A stretch of 53,648 nucleotides of DNA from Paludibacteraceae bacterium (GCA_024401555.1 JAKSKV010000021.1:1-53648); one strand, 5' to 3'. Numbered from the stretch's first letter, positions 1 through 8,919 are shown. Notes: generated by a model from the sequence alone, not told the origin. Numbers and translations are program-made.

Positions 1-96
1 ATTGTTCGCGTCAATTTAATAGCTCCCCCTGTAATGATATAACATCCTGGTTCAACAAATATAATTGTTTATTTATGAATTACAACTGTCAGTTGT

Positions 97-135
97 AAAA
101 AAATAATCCGCGCCCCCTCACGAGGACTGCGGATT
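97..135 (-). terminator. Rho-independent terminator of metY-cysK
   Basis: Read on the minus strand, AATCCGC pairs with GCGGATT (arms at 129-135 and 105-111). The intervening bases can extend the stem with wobble pairs, and a T-rich tract corresponding to plus-strand A97-A103 follows. It lies just beyond the cysK stop codon. Positions 1-96 hold no gene I can support. Confidence 0.75.
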
Positions 136-158
136 TGCTTATGTAATTGTAGTGTATG

Positions 159-1091
159 TTAATCTGCGAAAAGTGGTGTGCTGAGGTAACGGTCGCCTGT
201 GTCTGGCAAAAGAACCACGATGTTCTTGCCTGCGTTTTCAGGACGTTTCGCCAATTCGATGGCTGCCCAAACGGCTGCACCAGCCGAGATGCCCACCAAG
301 ATACCCTCTTTCTTGCCGATCAACTTGCCGATGGCAAATGCATCTTCGTTTTGTACTGGGATGATTTCGTCATAGACCTTGGTGTCCAAGGTGTCAGGAA
401 CGAATCCCGCACCGATGCCCTGGATCTTGTGCGCACCTGCCACGCCTGTTGACAAAACTGCTGAAGTGGCTGGCTCTACGGCTACGACCTTCGTGTTTTT
501 GTTCTTGCTCTTCAAATAGGATCCTACACCTGTGATGGTACCGCCTGTACCTACGCCTGCCACGAATATATCCACCTTGCCGTCAGCGTCCTCGTAGATC
601 TCTGGACCTGTCGTTTCGAAGTGTGCCTTAGGGTTGGCTGGATTCACGAACTGGCCTGGAATGAAGCTGTTAGGATTCTCCTTGGCCAACTCCTCTGCCT
701 TGGCGATGGCGCCCTTCATACCCTTGGCACCCTCTGTCAAGACAAGCTCCGCACCGTAAGCCTTCATCAATTGACGGCGCTCCACGCTCATGGTCTCAGG
801 CATCACGATGATGATGCGATAGCCGCGTGCAGCCGCTACGCTGGCAAGTCCGATACCGGTGTTTCCGGAGGTGGGCTCGATGATCACTGAGTCTTTCTTC
901 AATTTCCCGCTCTTCTCGGCTTCGTCCAACATCGCCTTCGCGATACGGTCCTTGACACTACCGCCTGGGTTGAAATACTCTACTTTGGCGATCACATTCG
1001 CCTTCAAACCAAACTCTTTCTCTATATGGGACAACTCCAAAAGGGGAGTGTGTCCGATCAATTCATCTGCTGATTTATATATCTTTGACAT
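159..1091 (-). CDS. cysK: Cysteine synthase A (O-acetylserine sulfhydrylase)
   Basis: PLP enzyme of fold type II that makes L-cysteine from O-acetylserine and sulfide in the cytoplasm. The 310-residue product has the usual family length. Visible motifs are the PLP-lysine segment NPGGSVKDR (Lys47), the substrate loop PTSGNTG near residues 73-79, and the phosphate-cradling [10 protein letters not shown] near residue 185. It lies 64 bases downstream of metY on the same strand with no terminator between them, so the two are probably co-transcribed and end at the hairpin at 97-135. A purine-rich AGGAAGGG precedes the start. CysK and CysM are hard to separate by eye; the length and the GTGGT loop favour CysK. 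Confidence 0.95.
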   Translation of the reverse strand: MSKIYKSADELIGHTPLLELSHIEKEFGLKANVIAKVEYFNPGGSVKDRIAKAMLDEAEKSGKLKKDSVIIEPTSGNTGIGLASVAAARGYRIIIVMPETMSVERRQLMKAYGAELVLTEGAKGMKGAIAKAEELAKENPNSFIPGQFVNPANPKAHFETTGPEIYEDADGKVDIFVAGVGTGGTITGVGSYLKSKNKNTKVVAVEPATSAVLSTGVAGAHKIQGIGAGFVPDTLDTKVYDEIIPVQNEDAFAIGKLIGKKEGILVGISAGAAVWAAIELAKRPENAGKNIVVLLPDTGDRYLSTPLFAD

Positions 1092-1155
1092 ATTGTTGCC
1101 CTTCCTATTTTTTTGTTTATGAATAGTCTTTTAAAATTGACTATAAAGTTACGAA

Positions 1156-2448
1156 TTATTTTTTTATAGATTCAAATCCGTGCTTCAGATCCTCAATGAT
1201 ATCATCGATGTGCTCTGTTCCGATGGAGAGACGCACTGTGTTAGGCTTGATACCTGCGCCGAGCAACTCCTCTTCTGAAAGTTGGGAGTGGGTGGTGCTG
1301 GCTGGATGGATCACGAGTGACTTCACGTCAGCCACGTTGGCCAATAGTGAGAACAATTCGAGACTCTCTGTGAACTTCTTCGCATCCTCCGCGCTTCCCT
1401 TTACCTCGAAGGTGAAGATGGATCCTGCACCCTTCTTGAAGTATTGGTTGTACAATTCCTTCTCTCTGCCAGTGGCCAAAGATGGGTGGTTGACACGCTC
1501 CACTTGAGGATGGTTCTTCAAGAAATCGACCACCTTCAAGGCGTTCTCGACGTGACGCTCTACACGGAGTGACAATGTCTCCAAGCCTTGGATCAAAAGG
1601 AATGAGTTGAATGGAGAGATGGTTGCGCCTTGGTCTCTCATCAAAGTGGTACGAGCCTTCAAGATGTATGCCAAGTTGCCGCAAGCCTCTGTGAAGACCA
1701 CACCGTGGTAGGATGGATTAGGTTTGGACAATCCTGGGAATTTATCGTTTTGCGCCCAGTTGAATTTTCCGGCATCGACGATGACACCACCCATTACGCT
1801 TCCGTGGCCGCCGATGAACTTGGTGGCTGAGTGTACCACGATGTCCACACCATATTCGATTGGTCTGAGCAAGTATGGCGTGGCGAAGGTGCTATCTACG
1901 ATGAATGGGATGCCGTGCTTGTGGGCGATGTCCGCAATCGCTTGCAAATCGATGACGTTGGAATTAGGGTTGCCCAATGTCTCTGCGTACAGTAATTTGG
2001 TGTTAGGTTGGATTGCCTTCTCGAAGTTGCTGACATCGGAAGGATCCACAAAAGTAGTGGTCAATCCTTGCTCGCGCAATGTGTTGGCGAAGAGGTTGTA
2101 GGTTCCACCATAAAGATTGGCTGATGATACGATGTGGTCGCCTGCCGTCGCGATGTTTTGAATAGCGTATGTGATGGCCGCTGATCCACTGGCGGTGGCC
2201 AAAGCTGCCGCACCACCTTCCAAAGCCGCGATTCTCTTCTCGAATACGTCAGAGGTTGGGTTCATCAAACGGGTATAGATGTTACCACCCTCTGTGAGTC
2301 CGAATCTGCCCGCTGCTTGCGCGGAATCCTTGAATACATAAGATGTGGTGGCGTAGATAGGTACTGCTCTTGCGTCTGTTGCGCTGTCTGGTGTCTCTTG
2401 ACCTACATGGACTTGTAATGTCTCAAATTTGTAATTCTTTTGTCCCAT
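1156..2448 (-). CDS. metY: O-acetylhomoserine sulfhydrylase (aminocarboxypropyltransferase)
   Basis: Cys/Met-metabolism PLP enzyme (fold type I) that converts O-acetylhomoserine plus sulfide to homocysteine. With the start at 2448 the protein has 430 residues, normal for MetY and longer than cystathionine gamma-synthase (about 390). The PLP lysine lies in HSATKFIGGHG (Lys210); YTRLMNPT near residues 58-65 and ASGSAAI near 86-92 are family signatures. I chose Met at 2448 over an in-frame Met 16 codons upstream because an exact AAGGAGG lies 5-6 bases before it. It forms an operon with cysK. MetA in this window carries the residue linked to acetyl-CoA specificity, which supports acetylhomoserine as the substrate. 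Confidence 0.94.
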   Translation of the reverse strand: MGQKNYKFETLQVHVGQETPDSATDARAVPIYATTSYVFKDSAQAAGRFGLTEGGNIYTRLMNPTSDVFEKRIAALEGGAAALATASGSAAITYAIQNIATAGDHIVSSANLYGGTYNLFANTLREQGLTTTFVDPSDVSNFEKAIQPNTKLLYAETLGNPNSNVIDLQAIADIAHKHGIPFIVDSTFATPYLLRPIEYGVDIVVHSATKFIGGHGSVMGGVIVDAGKFNWAQNDKFPGLSKPNPSYHGVVFTEACGNLAYILKARTTLMRDQGATISPFNSFLLIQGLETLSLRVERHVENALKVVDFLKNHPQVERVNHPSLATGREKELYNQYFKKGAGSIFTFEVKGSAEDAKKFTESLELFSLLANVADVKSLVIHPASTTHSQLSEEELLGAGIKPNTVRLSIGTEHIDDIIEDLKHGFESIKK

Positions 2449-2450
2449 GT

Positions 2451-2460
2451 TTACCTCCTT
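2451..2460 (-). promoter_or_regulatory. Strong Shine-Dalgarno of metY
   Basis: The minus strand reads AAGGAGGTAA just before ATG at 2448, an almost full anti-16S match. Most gene starts in this window have A-rich leaders with no Shine-Dalgarno, as is usual in Bacteroidetes. This site decides the metY start. Confidence 0.85.
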
Positions 2461-2533
2461 TTTAATAGTTATATTTCTTTCTTTAATTATGTTCAATTTC
2501 TGAATCGTCGTAGTTTGTAACTCATCGACACTG

Positions 2534-2541
2534 CAAAGATA
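2534..2541 (-). promoter_or_regulatory. Promoter -7 element for metY-cysK
   Basis: The minus strand reads TATCTTTG, matching the Bacteroidetes TAnnTTTG -7 element, about 85 bases before the metY start. The -33 zone is not a good TTTG and instead coincides with the inverted repeat at 2560-2576. Confidence 0.7.
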
Positions 2542-2558
2542 GATATTAAATCCTAATA

Positions 2559-2582
2559 ACCTACTATGTTGGTAGGGAAATT
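2559..2582. promoter_or_regulatory. Candidate operator: inverted repeat over the metY -33 region
   Basis: CCTAC-N7-GTAGG (2560-2576) sits where the -33 element of the metY promoter should be. A similar sequence starting ACCTACT..GTTG recurs at 2645-2667. Its position suggests a repressor or activator site for sulfur amino acid genes. The binding protein is unknown; an Rrf2-family (CymR/IscR-like) regulator is only a guess. Confidence 0.4.
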
Positions 2583-2644
2583 TGAGTCTGTTTTGAAATT
2601 ATTTATTTAAACAATTGAAAATCAGTGATAAAAAATTCCTATTT

Positions 2645-2667
2645 ACCTACTGGGTTGTGGGGGAATT
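2645..2667. repeat. Second, imperfect copy of the metY operator-like sequence
   Basis: The sequence here shares the first seven bases (ACCTACT), the central GTTG, and the GGG and AA of the element at 2559-2582, 86 bases away, but its right arm has lost the palindrome. It lies in the 437-base gap between metY and the divergent decarboxylase gene, so it could serve either. Confidence 0.3.
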
Positions 2668-2775
2668 GTCTAATGTGTGATTGTTTGTTATATAACTATG
2701 TGAGATTTGTTGTGCGGAAAATGTATTCGAATGTATATTTCTTTCCGCATCTTTCGTTATTCTTAAATTATATTT

Positions 2776-2783
2776 TATTTTTG
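2776..2783 (+). promoter_or_regulatory. Promoter -7 element for the decarboxylase gene
   Basis: TATTTTTG matches TAnnTTTG, with TTCG at the -33 spacing (2753-2756). It implies a 5' UTR of about 95 bases before ATG at 2886. Confidence 0.55.
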
Positions 2784-2885
2784 CATCTGAATTCAACGGA
2801 TTGCGAATATTCTTCCAATCCAAGTGAGTCGGATGCGAATAATTTGTTGTATTTATTACGATTACTTTAAAGTTTTTTGCGAGGA

Positions 2886-4277
2886 ATGAAAAACAAGTAC
2901 GTGGATTTGATCGAACAATCGTTCGAGTTCCCTAATGAGGAGTTTAGTGTAAAAGATAATGAACTCTACTGGTATAATGTCCCTTTGATGGATATTATCA
3001 AGCAGTATGGAACCCCTTTGCGTATCTCCTTTTTGCCTAAAATCGCGATGAATATTCAGCGTGTCCGTCGTCTTTTCAATGTGGCGATGGCGAAGGTGGA
3101 TTATCAGGCGGACTACAACTATTGCTTCTGCACAAAGAGCTCGCACTTCTCTTTCGTGATGGAGGAGGTGTTGAGGCAGGATGTGAATGTGGAGATCTCG
3201 TCCGCGTATGACGTGAACCTCTTGGAGTGTTTGGAGGAGTCAGGACACTTGAAGAAAGATAAGTTCATCCTCTGCAATGGATTCAAAATACCTCAGTATA
3301 TAGAGAATATCCAACACCTCATCAACAAAGGTTATACCAAGGTGATTCCGATCCTCGACAACAAGGATGAGTTGGATATGCTCATGGATGGATTCGACCA
3401 AAATGTCAATGTCGGCATCCGAATCGCTACCGAGGAGGAGCCTAAGTTCGATTTTTATACCTCCCGCTTGGGTATCCGTGTGAAGGATATCATTCCTTTC
3501 TATAAGGAGAAGATCGCGAATAACAAGCAGGTGAAGTTGAAGATGCTCCACTTCTTTGTCAATACGGGTATCAAGGATACCTCTTACTATTGGAACGAGT
3601 TGAGCAAAGGCATCAACCTCTATTGTGAGCTTCGCAAAATCTGTCCGGATTTGGATTGCCTCAATATCGGAGGCGGTTTCCCTATCCAGGCGCACATGGA
3701 TTTCTCTTACGACTACGAGTACATGGCGGAGGAGATTGTGGCGCAGATCAAGAACACTTGCGCACAGCAGGGTGTGCCTGAACCACATATTTTTACTGAG
3801 TTCGGATCATATACCGTTGGCGAAAGCGGTGCGATGCTTTATTCGATCGTGAACCAGAAACAACAGAACGACCGAGAGTTGTGGAACATGATCGACAGCT
3901 CCTTCATTAATACCATGCCAGACACATGGGGCTTGAACCAACGCTTCCCCTTCTTGGCGATCAACAACTGGGATCAGGAGTATGAACGTGTCCATTTGGG
4001 CGGCTTGACTTGCGATAGCGAGGACTTCTATAATGCGGAGGTTCACTCTAATGCGATCTTCTTGCCGAAGATGCAACCTGGTCGTGAGCAGTTCATCGGA
4101 TTCTTCCACATGGGCGCTTACCAAGAGGCCTTGAGTGGTTACGGAGGTATTCAACACTGTTTGCTTCCTGCACCTAAGATGGTGGTGGTCGATGTGGATG
4201 AGAATGGTGAGTACTTTACCAAACTCTTCGCTAAGGAGCAGAGTTACAAGTCTATGTTGAAGATTTTGGGCTACTAA
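2886..4277 (+). CDS. Arginine decarboxylase-like PLP enzyme (fold type III)
   Basis: Probable biosynthetic amino-acid decarboxylase, most likely arginine to agmatine. The 463-residue protein has an alanine-racemase-like barrel. Lys84 in FCTKSSHFSF is the expected PLP lysine, LNIGGGFPI is the glycine-rich phosphate-binding loop, and FTEFGSYTVGESG and FFHMGAYQEALSG resemble segments of SpeA. It is shorter than classic SpeA (about 630 residues), so lysine, ornithine or carboxyspermidine-type substrates are possible. ATG at 2886 was chosen over an in-frame TTG at 2877. The phosphoesterase starts 4 bases after its stop, so the two probably form an operon. Arginine as substrate is supported by context only: aguA and aguB, which convert agmatine to putrescine, lie in the same window at 49-51 kb. 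Confidence 0.75.
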   Translation: MKNKYVDLIEQSFEFPNEEFSVKDNELYWYNVPLMDIIKQYGTPLRISFLPKIAMNIQRVRRLFNVAMAKVDYQADYNYCFCTKSSHFSFVMEEVLRQDVNVEISSAYDVNLLECLEESGHLKKDKFILCNGFKIPQYIENIQHLINKGYTKVIPILDNKDELDMLMDGFDQNVNVGIRIATEEEPKFDFYTSRLGIRVKDIIPFYKEKIANNKQVKLKMLHFFVNTGIKDTSYYWNELSKGINLYCELRKICPDLDCLNIGGGFPIQAHMDFSYDYEYMAEEIVAQIKNTCAQQGVPEPHIFTEFGSYTVGESGAMLYSIVNQKQQNDRELWNMIDSSFINTMPDTWGLNQRFPFLAINNWDQEYERVHLGGLTCDSEDFYNAEVHSNAIFLPKMQPGREQFIGFFHMGAYQEALSGYGGIQHCLLPAPKMVVVDVDENGEYFTKLFAKEQSYKSMLKILGY

Positions 4278-4281
4278 TTAG

Positions 4282-5634
4282 ATGAAAAAAAAGATATTCG
4301 CCATTCTCCTTTTGGTGGTTGCGGTCGTGATTTGCGTGACCAAATGGGGAAAGTGGTTCGGCAATCCGCCTGAGGCGGCTTATGAGCCACAGACGCAATT
4401 GTCTCGTCTCTTGTTGACGGTTGGCCCTGAACCCAATGAACGTTATCTCTCGTGGCAGTATGGCTCGGAGGTCCAATCGGGATGGTTGGATTATTGTTCC
4501 AAGGGGGGCGGCGATACGTTTACGGTGGAGACGCGAAGCAGGGTTTATCAATCCCGCGCGGGGGTGGGGGCCTATTTTTCCGCTTTGATGAGTGGCTTGG
4601 CCTTCGATAGCGCCTACGACTATCGGGTGCGTGTGGCACATGATACGACGGAGTGGTTCCATTTCCGGATGCCGAAGCGAGATTCTACCTTATCGTTTCT
4701 CTATTTCGGTGATGTGCAGGACGAGTTGGATGAGGTGGGGTTGGATACGCTTTTGCCTCAGATTGTGGAGCGTACGCCTGACGCCGCCATGTTGCTATTC
4801 GGCGGAGACCTCATAGAGCGCCCGATGGATCGCTATTGGGGAAAGGTTTTCTCTACGTTAGGCGAGCATGCGACAAGTTATCCGATCGTGTCGGTTCCCG
4901 GCAATCATGAATATTTGAAGGGAGTGGTCCGCCATTTGGAGGGAAGGTTTCCTTTGGTCTTTCCCTATTACGGTGATTTAGGTCCGGAGGATAATGCCCT
5001 CTTCTCCTTCTCAATGGGAGATGTACGCTTCTTCTTGTTGGATTCCAACAAGGATTCTTGGAACCTGCTGCCACAACGCTTCTGGTTGGAGGAGCAGTTG
5101 AAGGATTGTAAGGAGCGTTGGAAAGTGGTGGTGCTTCATCATCCGATCATCTCCATCAAGGGCTCCATGAATAATTTCTTAGTGAAGCAACTTTTTGATG
5201 ATTTGGTGCGTGAATATGGTGTGGATCTTGTCTTGCAAGGTCATGAGCACGGTTATGCCAGATTCAATGTGGCGCATGACGATTCGGGCGAAATGAGTGA
5301 ACCGCTTAGGTTGGTTTCGTTCTGTTCCCGCAAGGAGTATCCGCTTAGTTTTCATGGCGATGTGGCCCGATGGGGAACGGATGATCGCTATTATCAACGG
5401 ATTACGGTGTCGGATACCATGCTCTCTTTGGAATCCTTCACGGCAGATCACCAGTTGTACGACAAGGTGCGTATCTTGAAAAAGAATGGCAAAAGAGTCT
5501 GTGTGGCGGATAGCGTTGATGCCCCCGAAAGAGTCTATGTCTCCGAATGGTTCCGAAAGAATAAGAGCGCGAAGCGTGTAAAGGAGTTCGAGGAGAACAT
5601 CGCCAAATGGCGGCAATCCGTAGGGGCGTATTGA
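4282..5634 (+). CDS. Membrane-anchored purple-acid-phosphatase-like metallophosphoesterase
   Basis: Calcineurin-like phosphoesterase of 450 residues. Residues 4-20 form an uncleaved-looking N-terminal membrane helix. Residues about 40-130 look like the fibronectin-type domain of purple acid phosphatases. The catalytic domain follows, with metal-binding motifs YFGDVQDE (Asp144), GGDLIE (Asp176), PGNHEY (Asn208, His209), VVVLHHPI and QGHEHGYAR. It probably acts in the periplasm on phosphoesters; the substrate is unknown. It starts 4 bases after the decarboxylase stop, so co-transcription is likely, but no functional link is obvious. The stop codon lies in the loop of a 9-bp GC-rich hairpin (5623-5643). 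Confidence 0.85.
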   Translation: MKKKIFAILLLVVAVVICVTKWGKWFGNPPEAAYEPQTQLSRLLLTVGPEPNERYLSWQYGSEVQSGWLDYCSKGGGDTFTVETRSRVYQSRAGVGAYFSALMSGLAFDSAYDYRVRVAHDTTEWFHFRMPKRDSTLSFLYFGDVQDELDEVGLDTLLPQIVERTPDAAMLLFGGDLIERPMDRYWGKVFSTLGEHATSYPIVSVPGNHEYLKGVVRHLEGRFPLVFPYYGDLGPEDNALFSFSMGDVRFFLLDSNKDSWNLLPQRFWLEEQLKDCKERWKVVVLHHPIISIKGSMNNFLVKQLFDDLVREYGVDLVLQGHEHGYARFNVAHDDSGEMSEPLRLVSFCSRKEYPLSFHGDVARWGTDDRYYQRITVSDTMLSLESFTADHQLYDKVRILKKNGKRVCVADSVDAPERVYVSEWFRKNKSAKRVKEFEENIAKWRQSVGAY

Positions 5635-5643
5635 ATACGCCCC
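5623..5643. other. GC-rich hairpin enclosing a stop codon between convergent genes
   Basis: GGGGCGTAT and ATACGCCCC pair perfectly over 9 bp around a TGA loop, which is the phosphoesterase stop codon. There is no T-tract on either strand, so it is not a classic terminator. It sits between convergent genes, where it could protect or end both transcripts. Confidence 0.5.
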
Positions 5644-5659
5644 ATTATTGGATGACACA

Positions 5660-6226
5660 TTATTGAATAGCCGTGCTGTCCACCCAAACATAAGGAAGGA
5701 TCGCCTCGTAGGTCTCCTCTGAGAGGCCATAAACTGCTTTTAGTTGCTCTTTGGAAGAGAACCCGCCCAACTTTGTCCTGTATTTTACGATGCGTTGGGA
5801 GAGTTTGCTGCCGATGCCCCGCAGTTTTTTAAGCTCGGTCGTGTCCGCGCTGTTCAGTTCGATTCGTAACGATTCATATTCGTTGTGGACGCTTCTTGCG
5901 TTGACGTGACTGCTTCTGTCTGTCTGTTGTGAATACGTTCTCTTCGGTGGGGCGTAAGGTTGTTTCTCCTCTGTTTTCTCGCTCGGATCCGACTCTTTGT
6001 AGCTGTGTCTTTGTGGATATCGAGGTTTTTTCAGCAGTGTGGAATCCTCTGTTTGGGTGAGTAGGCTATCCGCCTGCCGCAAGTAGCTTTCCGCATGACC
6101 ATCTTGTTGCGGAAGGCAGAAGTTGATTGCGAACATCATTAAAATCAGGCCGCTTAGAAGGAGCAAACCTTGTCTCTCTCCCTTGGAGAAAAAGAAAAAA
6201 TCCTTAAAAAGATCTATTTTAAACAT
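5660..6226 (-). CDS. Membrane-anchored helix-hairpin-helix protein (ComEA-like)
   Basis: A 188-residue protein with one N-terminal membrane segment (GLLLLSGLILMMFAINF, about residues 19-35). A polar Pro/Ser/Lys-rich linker follows, then a C-terminal double HhH region: IELNSADTTELKKLRGIGSKLSQRIVKYR in overlapping pieces, then GGFSSKEQLKAVYGL. This is the ComEA-type DNA-binding fold. In naturally competent bacteria ComEA binds incoming DNA outside the membrane; in Bacteroidetes the role of such proteins is unproven. Met at 6226 is preferred because the -7 element at 6277-6284 lies downstream of the longer in-frame start at 6367, which therefore cannot be in the transcript. Confidence 0.8.
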   Translation of the reverse strand: MFKIDLFKDFFFFSKGERQGLLLLSGLILMMFAINFCLPQQDGHAESYLRQADSLLTQTEDSTLLKKPRYPQRHSYKESDPSEKTEEKQPYAPPKRTYSQQTDRSSHVNARSVHNEYESLRIELNSADTTELKKLRGIGSKLSQRIVKYRTKLGGFSSKEQLKAVYGLSEETYEAILPYVWVDSTAIQ

Positions 6227-6276
6227 AGGTGATTGTTTAGGTGAAACATCGTAGATTTTGAATGTTAAATATGATG

Positions 6277-6284
6277 CAAAGATA
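6277..6284 (-). promoter_or_regulatory. Promoter -7 element for the HhH protein gene
   Basis: The minus strand reads TATCTTTG, about 50 bases before the chosen start at 6226. Confidence 0.65.
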
Positions 6285-6409
6285 ATGTTTATTTTAAAAT
6301 AATGTGTAAAAAATACGGAAGTATCCATATTTTTTCGTGATGAGTACTTTCGATATGCTCCATTCATTCTAAATCTTGGGAACTATGCCCGTTTTTCGCA
6401 ATTCTTCCT

Positions 6410-6417
6410 TATCTTTG
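6410..6417 (+). promoter_or_regulatory. Promoter -7 element for the Ig-like lipoprotein
   Basis: TATCTTTG lies 17 bases before ATG at 6435, implying a very short 5' UTR. Confidence 0.65.
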
Positions 6418-6434
6418 TGTCAATTTGAAAGACA

Positions 6435-8303
6435 ATGAACAAAAGACTCATATCATATAGTTGGGTGGCGATGCTGCTCATGATGTTGGGTGCTTGCGCC
6501 AATATGGCACAAGGTCCGACGGGAGGAAAGCAGGATGTTATTGCCCCGAAGAAGGTTAGTTCAATTCCTGCGGATGGGGAGTTGAATGTCACGAAGACCA
6601 GGGTAGAGATTCTATTCAACGAGTTCCTCCAACTCTCCAATCCGGCCAAAAATCTTGTTGTTTCACCGCCTCAGAAAATCAATCCGGTCGCCAAAGCGGT
6701 CGGTAAAAAGATTGTGGTGGAGTTGCGCGATTCGCTTCAACCCGACAAGACCTATACTTTCGACTTCGGCGATGCGATCGGCGATTACACGGAGAACAAT
6801 CGTGTATCGAATTTCCTTTATTCGTTTTCAACCGGTGACCATATCGATTCCATGACCATTTCCGGTGTGGTGTTGAATGCCGCCACTTTGGTGCCGGAGG
6901 AGGATGTCTTGGTGGGTGTCCACAGCGATGATGCAGACTCCCTATTCCTCAAAAAGAGATTTGAACGTATTGGAAAAACCAATGCGGAGGGTCGCTTTTC
7001 TATCCGAGGTCTGGCCAGCAAGAAGTATCGCATATTCGCACTCCGTGATATGAACAACAGCCACTCTTTCGACCAATCTGCGGAAGAGATCGCGGTTCAG
7101 GAGATGCCGATGGAGATTCCCTCCATTACGGTGACGGAGAAGATGGATACGATCTATGGCGATTCGATGAAGATCGACACGATCATTGTGCGTCGGGAGG
7201 TGATCGCCAAGCCGAATGATGTCGTGCTTCGACTCTTCCAGGAGGAACAGCATTTCCAGAAGTTCCAAAAAATTGAGCGCCCCGACCGTAAATTCTTTAC
7301 CCTCTATTTCGAAAAGATGGAGCCGTCGATTCCGAAGGTGACGCTTTTGGACACCACGGTGGCTGGTTGGTGTAGGATAGAGGCGAGTCAGATGGGTGAC
7401 ACGGTGAAATATTGGTTCGCCGATAGTCTTTTGTGCAAAAAAGATACAATCCGTTTGTCCGTTTCGTACATGAAGACCGATTCCGCGGGAACGCTGGTGC
7501 CCGCAGAGGATACGTTGATGGCTACCCTTACCACCTCCTTCTTGAAGAACGAGGTGAAGATGCAGCAGCAGTTGCTGGCGCAGCAGAAACGGGCAGAGAG
7601 GCGTAATCGTCCGATGAAGCGAACAAATGTTTTGAATATGACTCCCTTCTCCCTGGTGGAGATCGACGACCAACCGGTGGTGGAGTGGGCCAACCCTGTG
7701 ACCTCCATAGACAAAGAGAAAGTTCACCTCTATCTTGCTTCGGATACTTTGAAGACACCGATTCCTTTTGCCCTCTCCTTCATGGAGAATAGAGGTAATT
7801 GCCGCTCTTACAACGTCAACTCCAATGGCTTGGCGGAGAATGAAACCTATGTTTTGGAGTTAGACTCTGCATGTGCATACGACCACTACGGCAACCACAA
7901 TGAGCCTATTACGATCCGTTTCAGGAAAAAGGCGGCGAATGAGTATGGCAAACTGGAATTGAAACTCTCCAATTTGGAGGAGAACGCTTTTGTCGAGTTG
8001 CTGAAGTCTTCGGATACCCCATTGCGCACCGTACAGGTGAAGGATGGTAAAGCGGTCTTTGATCATCTTCCTCCTGCCACCTATTTCGCCCGTGTCATTT
8101 TGGATAGAAACAACAATCAAAAGTGGGACACTGGTAAGTTTAGCGAGGGTGTTTTGCCGGAGTGGGTATATTACTTCCCGAAGGGGCTGAAACTTCGCGC
8201 CAATTGGGAGATGACCGAGGATTGGGATGTCAAGGCGGAGCCGTTGAACCAACAGCGTCCGTCAGGTCTGTCATCCAAAAAGAAGAAGAACAATGATAGA
8301 TAA
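6435..8303 (+). CDS. Ig-like domain outer-membrane lipoprotein
   Basis: A 622-residue protein with a lipoprotein signal peptide; the lipobox is MLGAC with Cys21. The conserved Bacteroidetes N-terminal segment follows (AQGPTGGKQDVIAPKKVSSIPADG), then a bacterial Ig-like (Big_5-type) domain, VEILFNEFLQLSNPAKNLVVSPP. The middle resembles a carboxypeptidase-regulatory beta fold (AEGRFSIRGLASKKYRIFAL), and DLPPATY-like DHLPPATYFARVILDRN occurs near the C-terminus. The function is not known. The wbqC gene starts inside its last codons, so the pair is translationally coupled. The tail is strongly basic (SSKKKKNND). Confidence 0.85.
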   Translation: MNKRLISYSWVAMLLMMLGACANMAQGPTGGKQDVIAPKKVSSIPADGELNVTKTRVEILFNEFLQLSNPAKNLVVSPPQKINPVAKAVGKKIVVELRDSLQPDKTYTFDFGDAIGDYTENNRVSNFLYSFSTGDHIDSMTISGVVLNAATLVPEEDVLVGVHSDDADSLFLKKRFERIGKTNAEGRFSIRGLASKKYRIFALRDMNNSHSFDQSAEEIAVQEMPMEIPSITVTEKMDTIYGDSMKIDTIIVRREVIAKPNDVVLRLFQEEQHFQKFQKIERPDRKFFTLYFEKMEPSIPKVTLLDTTVAGWCRIEASQMGDTVKYWFADSLLCKKDTIRLSVSYMKTDSAGTLVPAEDTLMATLTTSFLKNEVKMQQQLLAQQKRAERRNRPMKRTNVLNMTPFSLVEIDDQPVVEWANPVTSIDKEKVHLYLASDTLKTPIPFALSFMENRGNCRSYNVNSNGLAENETYVLELDSACAYDHYGNHNEPITIRFRKKAANEYGKLELKLSNLEENAFVELLKSSDTPLRTVQVKDGKAVFDHLPPATYFARVILDRNNNQKWDTGKFSEGVLPEWVYYFPKGLKLRANWEMTEDWDVKAEPLNQQRPSGLSSKKKKNNDR

Positions 8304-8910
8304 TATGGCGGATAGATTGTTGTTGTCATCGGCCTATTTGGCGCCGGTCTCCTATTACAGAGCATTGGCTTGTGGAGCGGATGCCCAGGTGGAGCAGTAT
8401 GACCATTACCACAAGCAGACCTATCGTAACCGATGCCGGATTATGACGGGAAACGGAGTGATGGAACTCTCCGTACCGGTGGTCAAGAGTGGCAACAAGG
8501 TGGCTGTCAAAGATTTGAGAATCGCCTATGTGGAGAGTTGGCAGCAGGTGCACTGGCGCGCGATCGCCTCCGCCTACAACTCATCCCCCTTCTTTGAATA
8601 CTACCGAGACGATTTTGAACCTTTTTTCACGAAGAAAACGGAGTTCCTTATCGATTTCAATATGGGCTTGATGGAGGTGGTGAACCAGTTGGTCGGCATA
8701 AAAACACCGATTTCGTTGACGAGCGAGTATGTGCCGTCGCCTCTCGACAGAGTTGATTTGCGGGAGAATTTCTCCCCTAAATCGCCTAATGCGTCGGAGA
8801 CTCCTTACTATCAAGTATTTGACCAGAAGTTTGGCTTCGTGCCCGATTTGAGCATCTTGGATTTACTCTTTAACATGGGACCTGAATCGTTGTTGGTGTT
8901 GCGGAAGTGA
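8293..8910 (+). CDS. WbqC family protein
   Basis: A 205-residue protein of the WbqC-like family, named after a gene in O-antigen clusters; its biochemical role is not established. Recognisable parts are the N-terminal LLLSSAYLAPVSYYRAL, the NRCRIMTGNGVMELSVPV segment, and WRAIASAYNSSPFFEYY. The ATG at 8293 overlaps the upstream stop by 11 bases. A second ATG at 8305, one base after that stop, is equally plausible, and either way translation is coupled to the lipoprotein. It converges on the TonB-dependent receptor with 9 bases between stops. Confidence 0.85.
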   Translation: MIDNMADRLLLSSAYLAPVSYYRALACGADAQVEQYDHYHKQTYRNRCRIMTGNGVMELSVPVVKSGNKVAVKDLRIAYVESWQQVHWRAIASAYNSSPFFEYYRDDFEPFFTKKTEFLIDFNMGLMEVVNQLVGIKTPISLTSEYVPSPLDRVDLRENFSPKSPNASETPYYQVFDQKFGFVPDLSILDLLFNMGPESLLVLRK

Positions 8911-8919
8911 GTCGCTCCG

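Noticed and set aside
80-98. Palindrome TTACAACTGTCAGTTGTAA near the left edge.
   Set aside because: Possibly an operator or second terminator arm, but there is no T-tract in either direction beyond that of the neighbouring hairpin and the gene to the left is not in the window.
3240-3788. Long antisense open frame inside the decarboxylase gene, and similar long shadows inside valS, argS and the PL1-CE8 gene.
   Set aside because: These are frame shadows caused by codon bias; they have no start signals and reverse-read well-conserved proteins.
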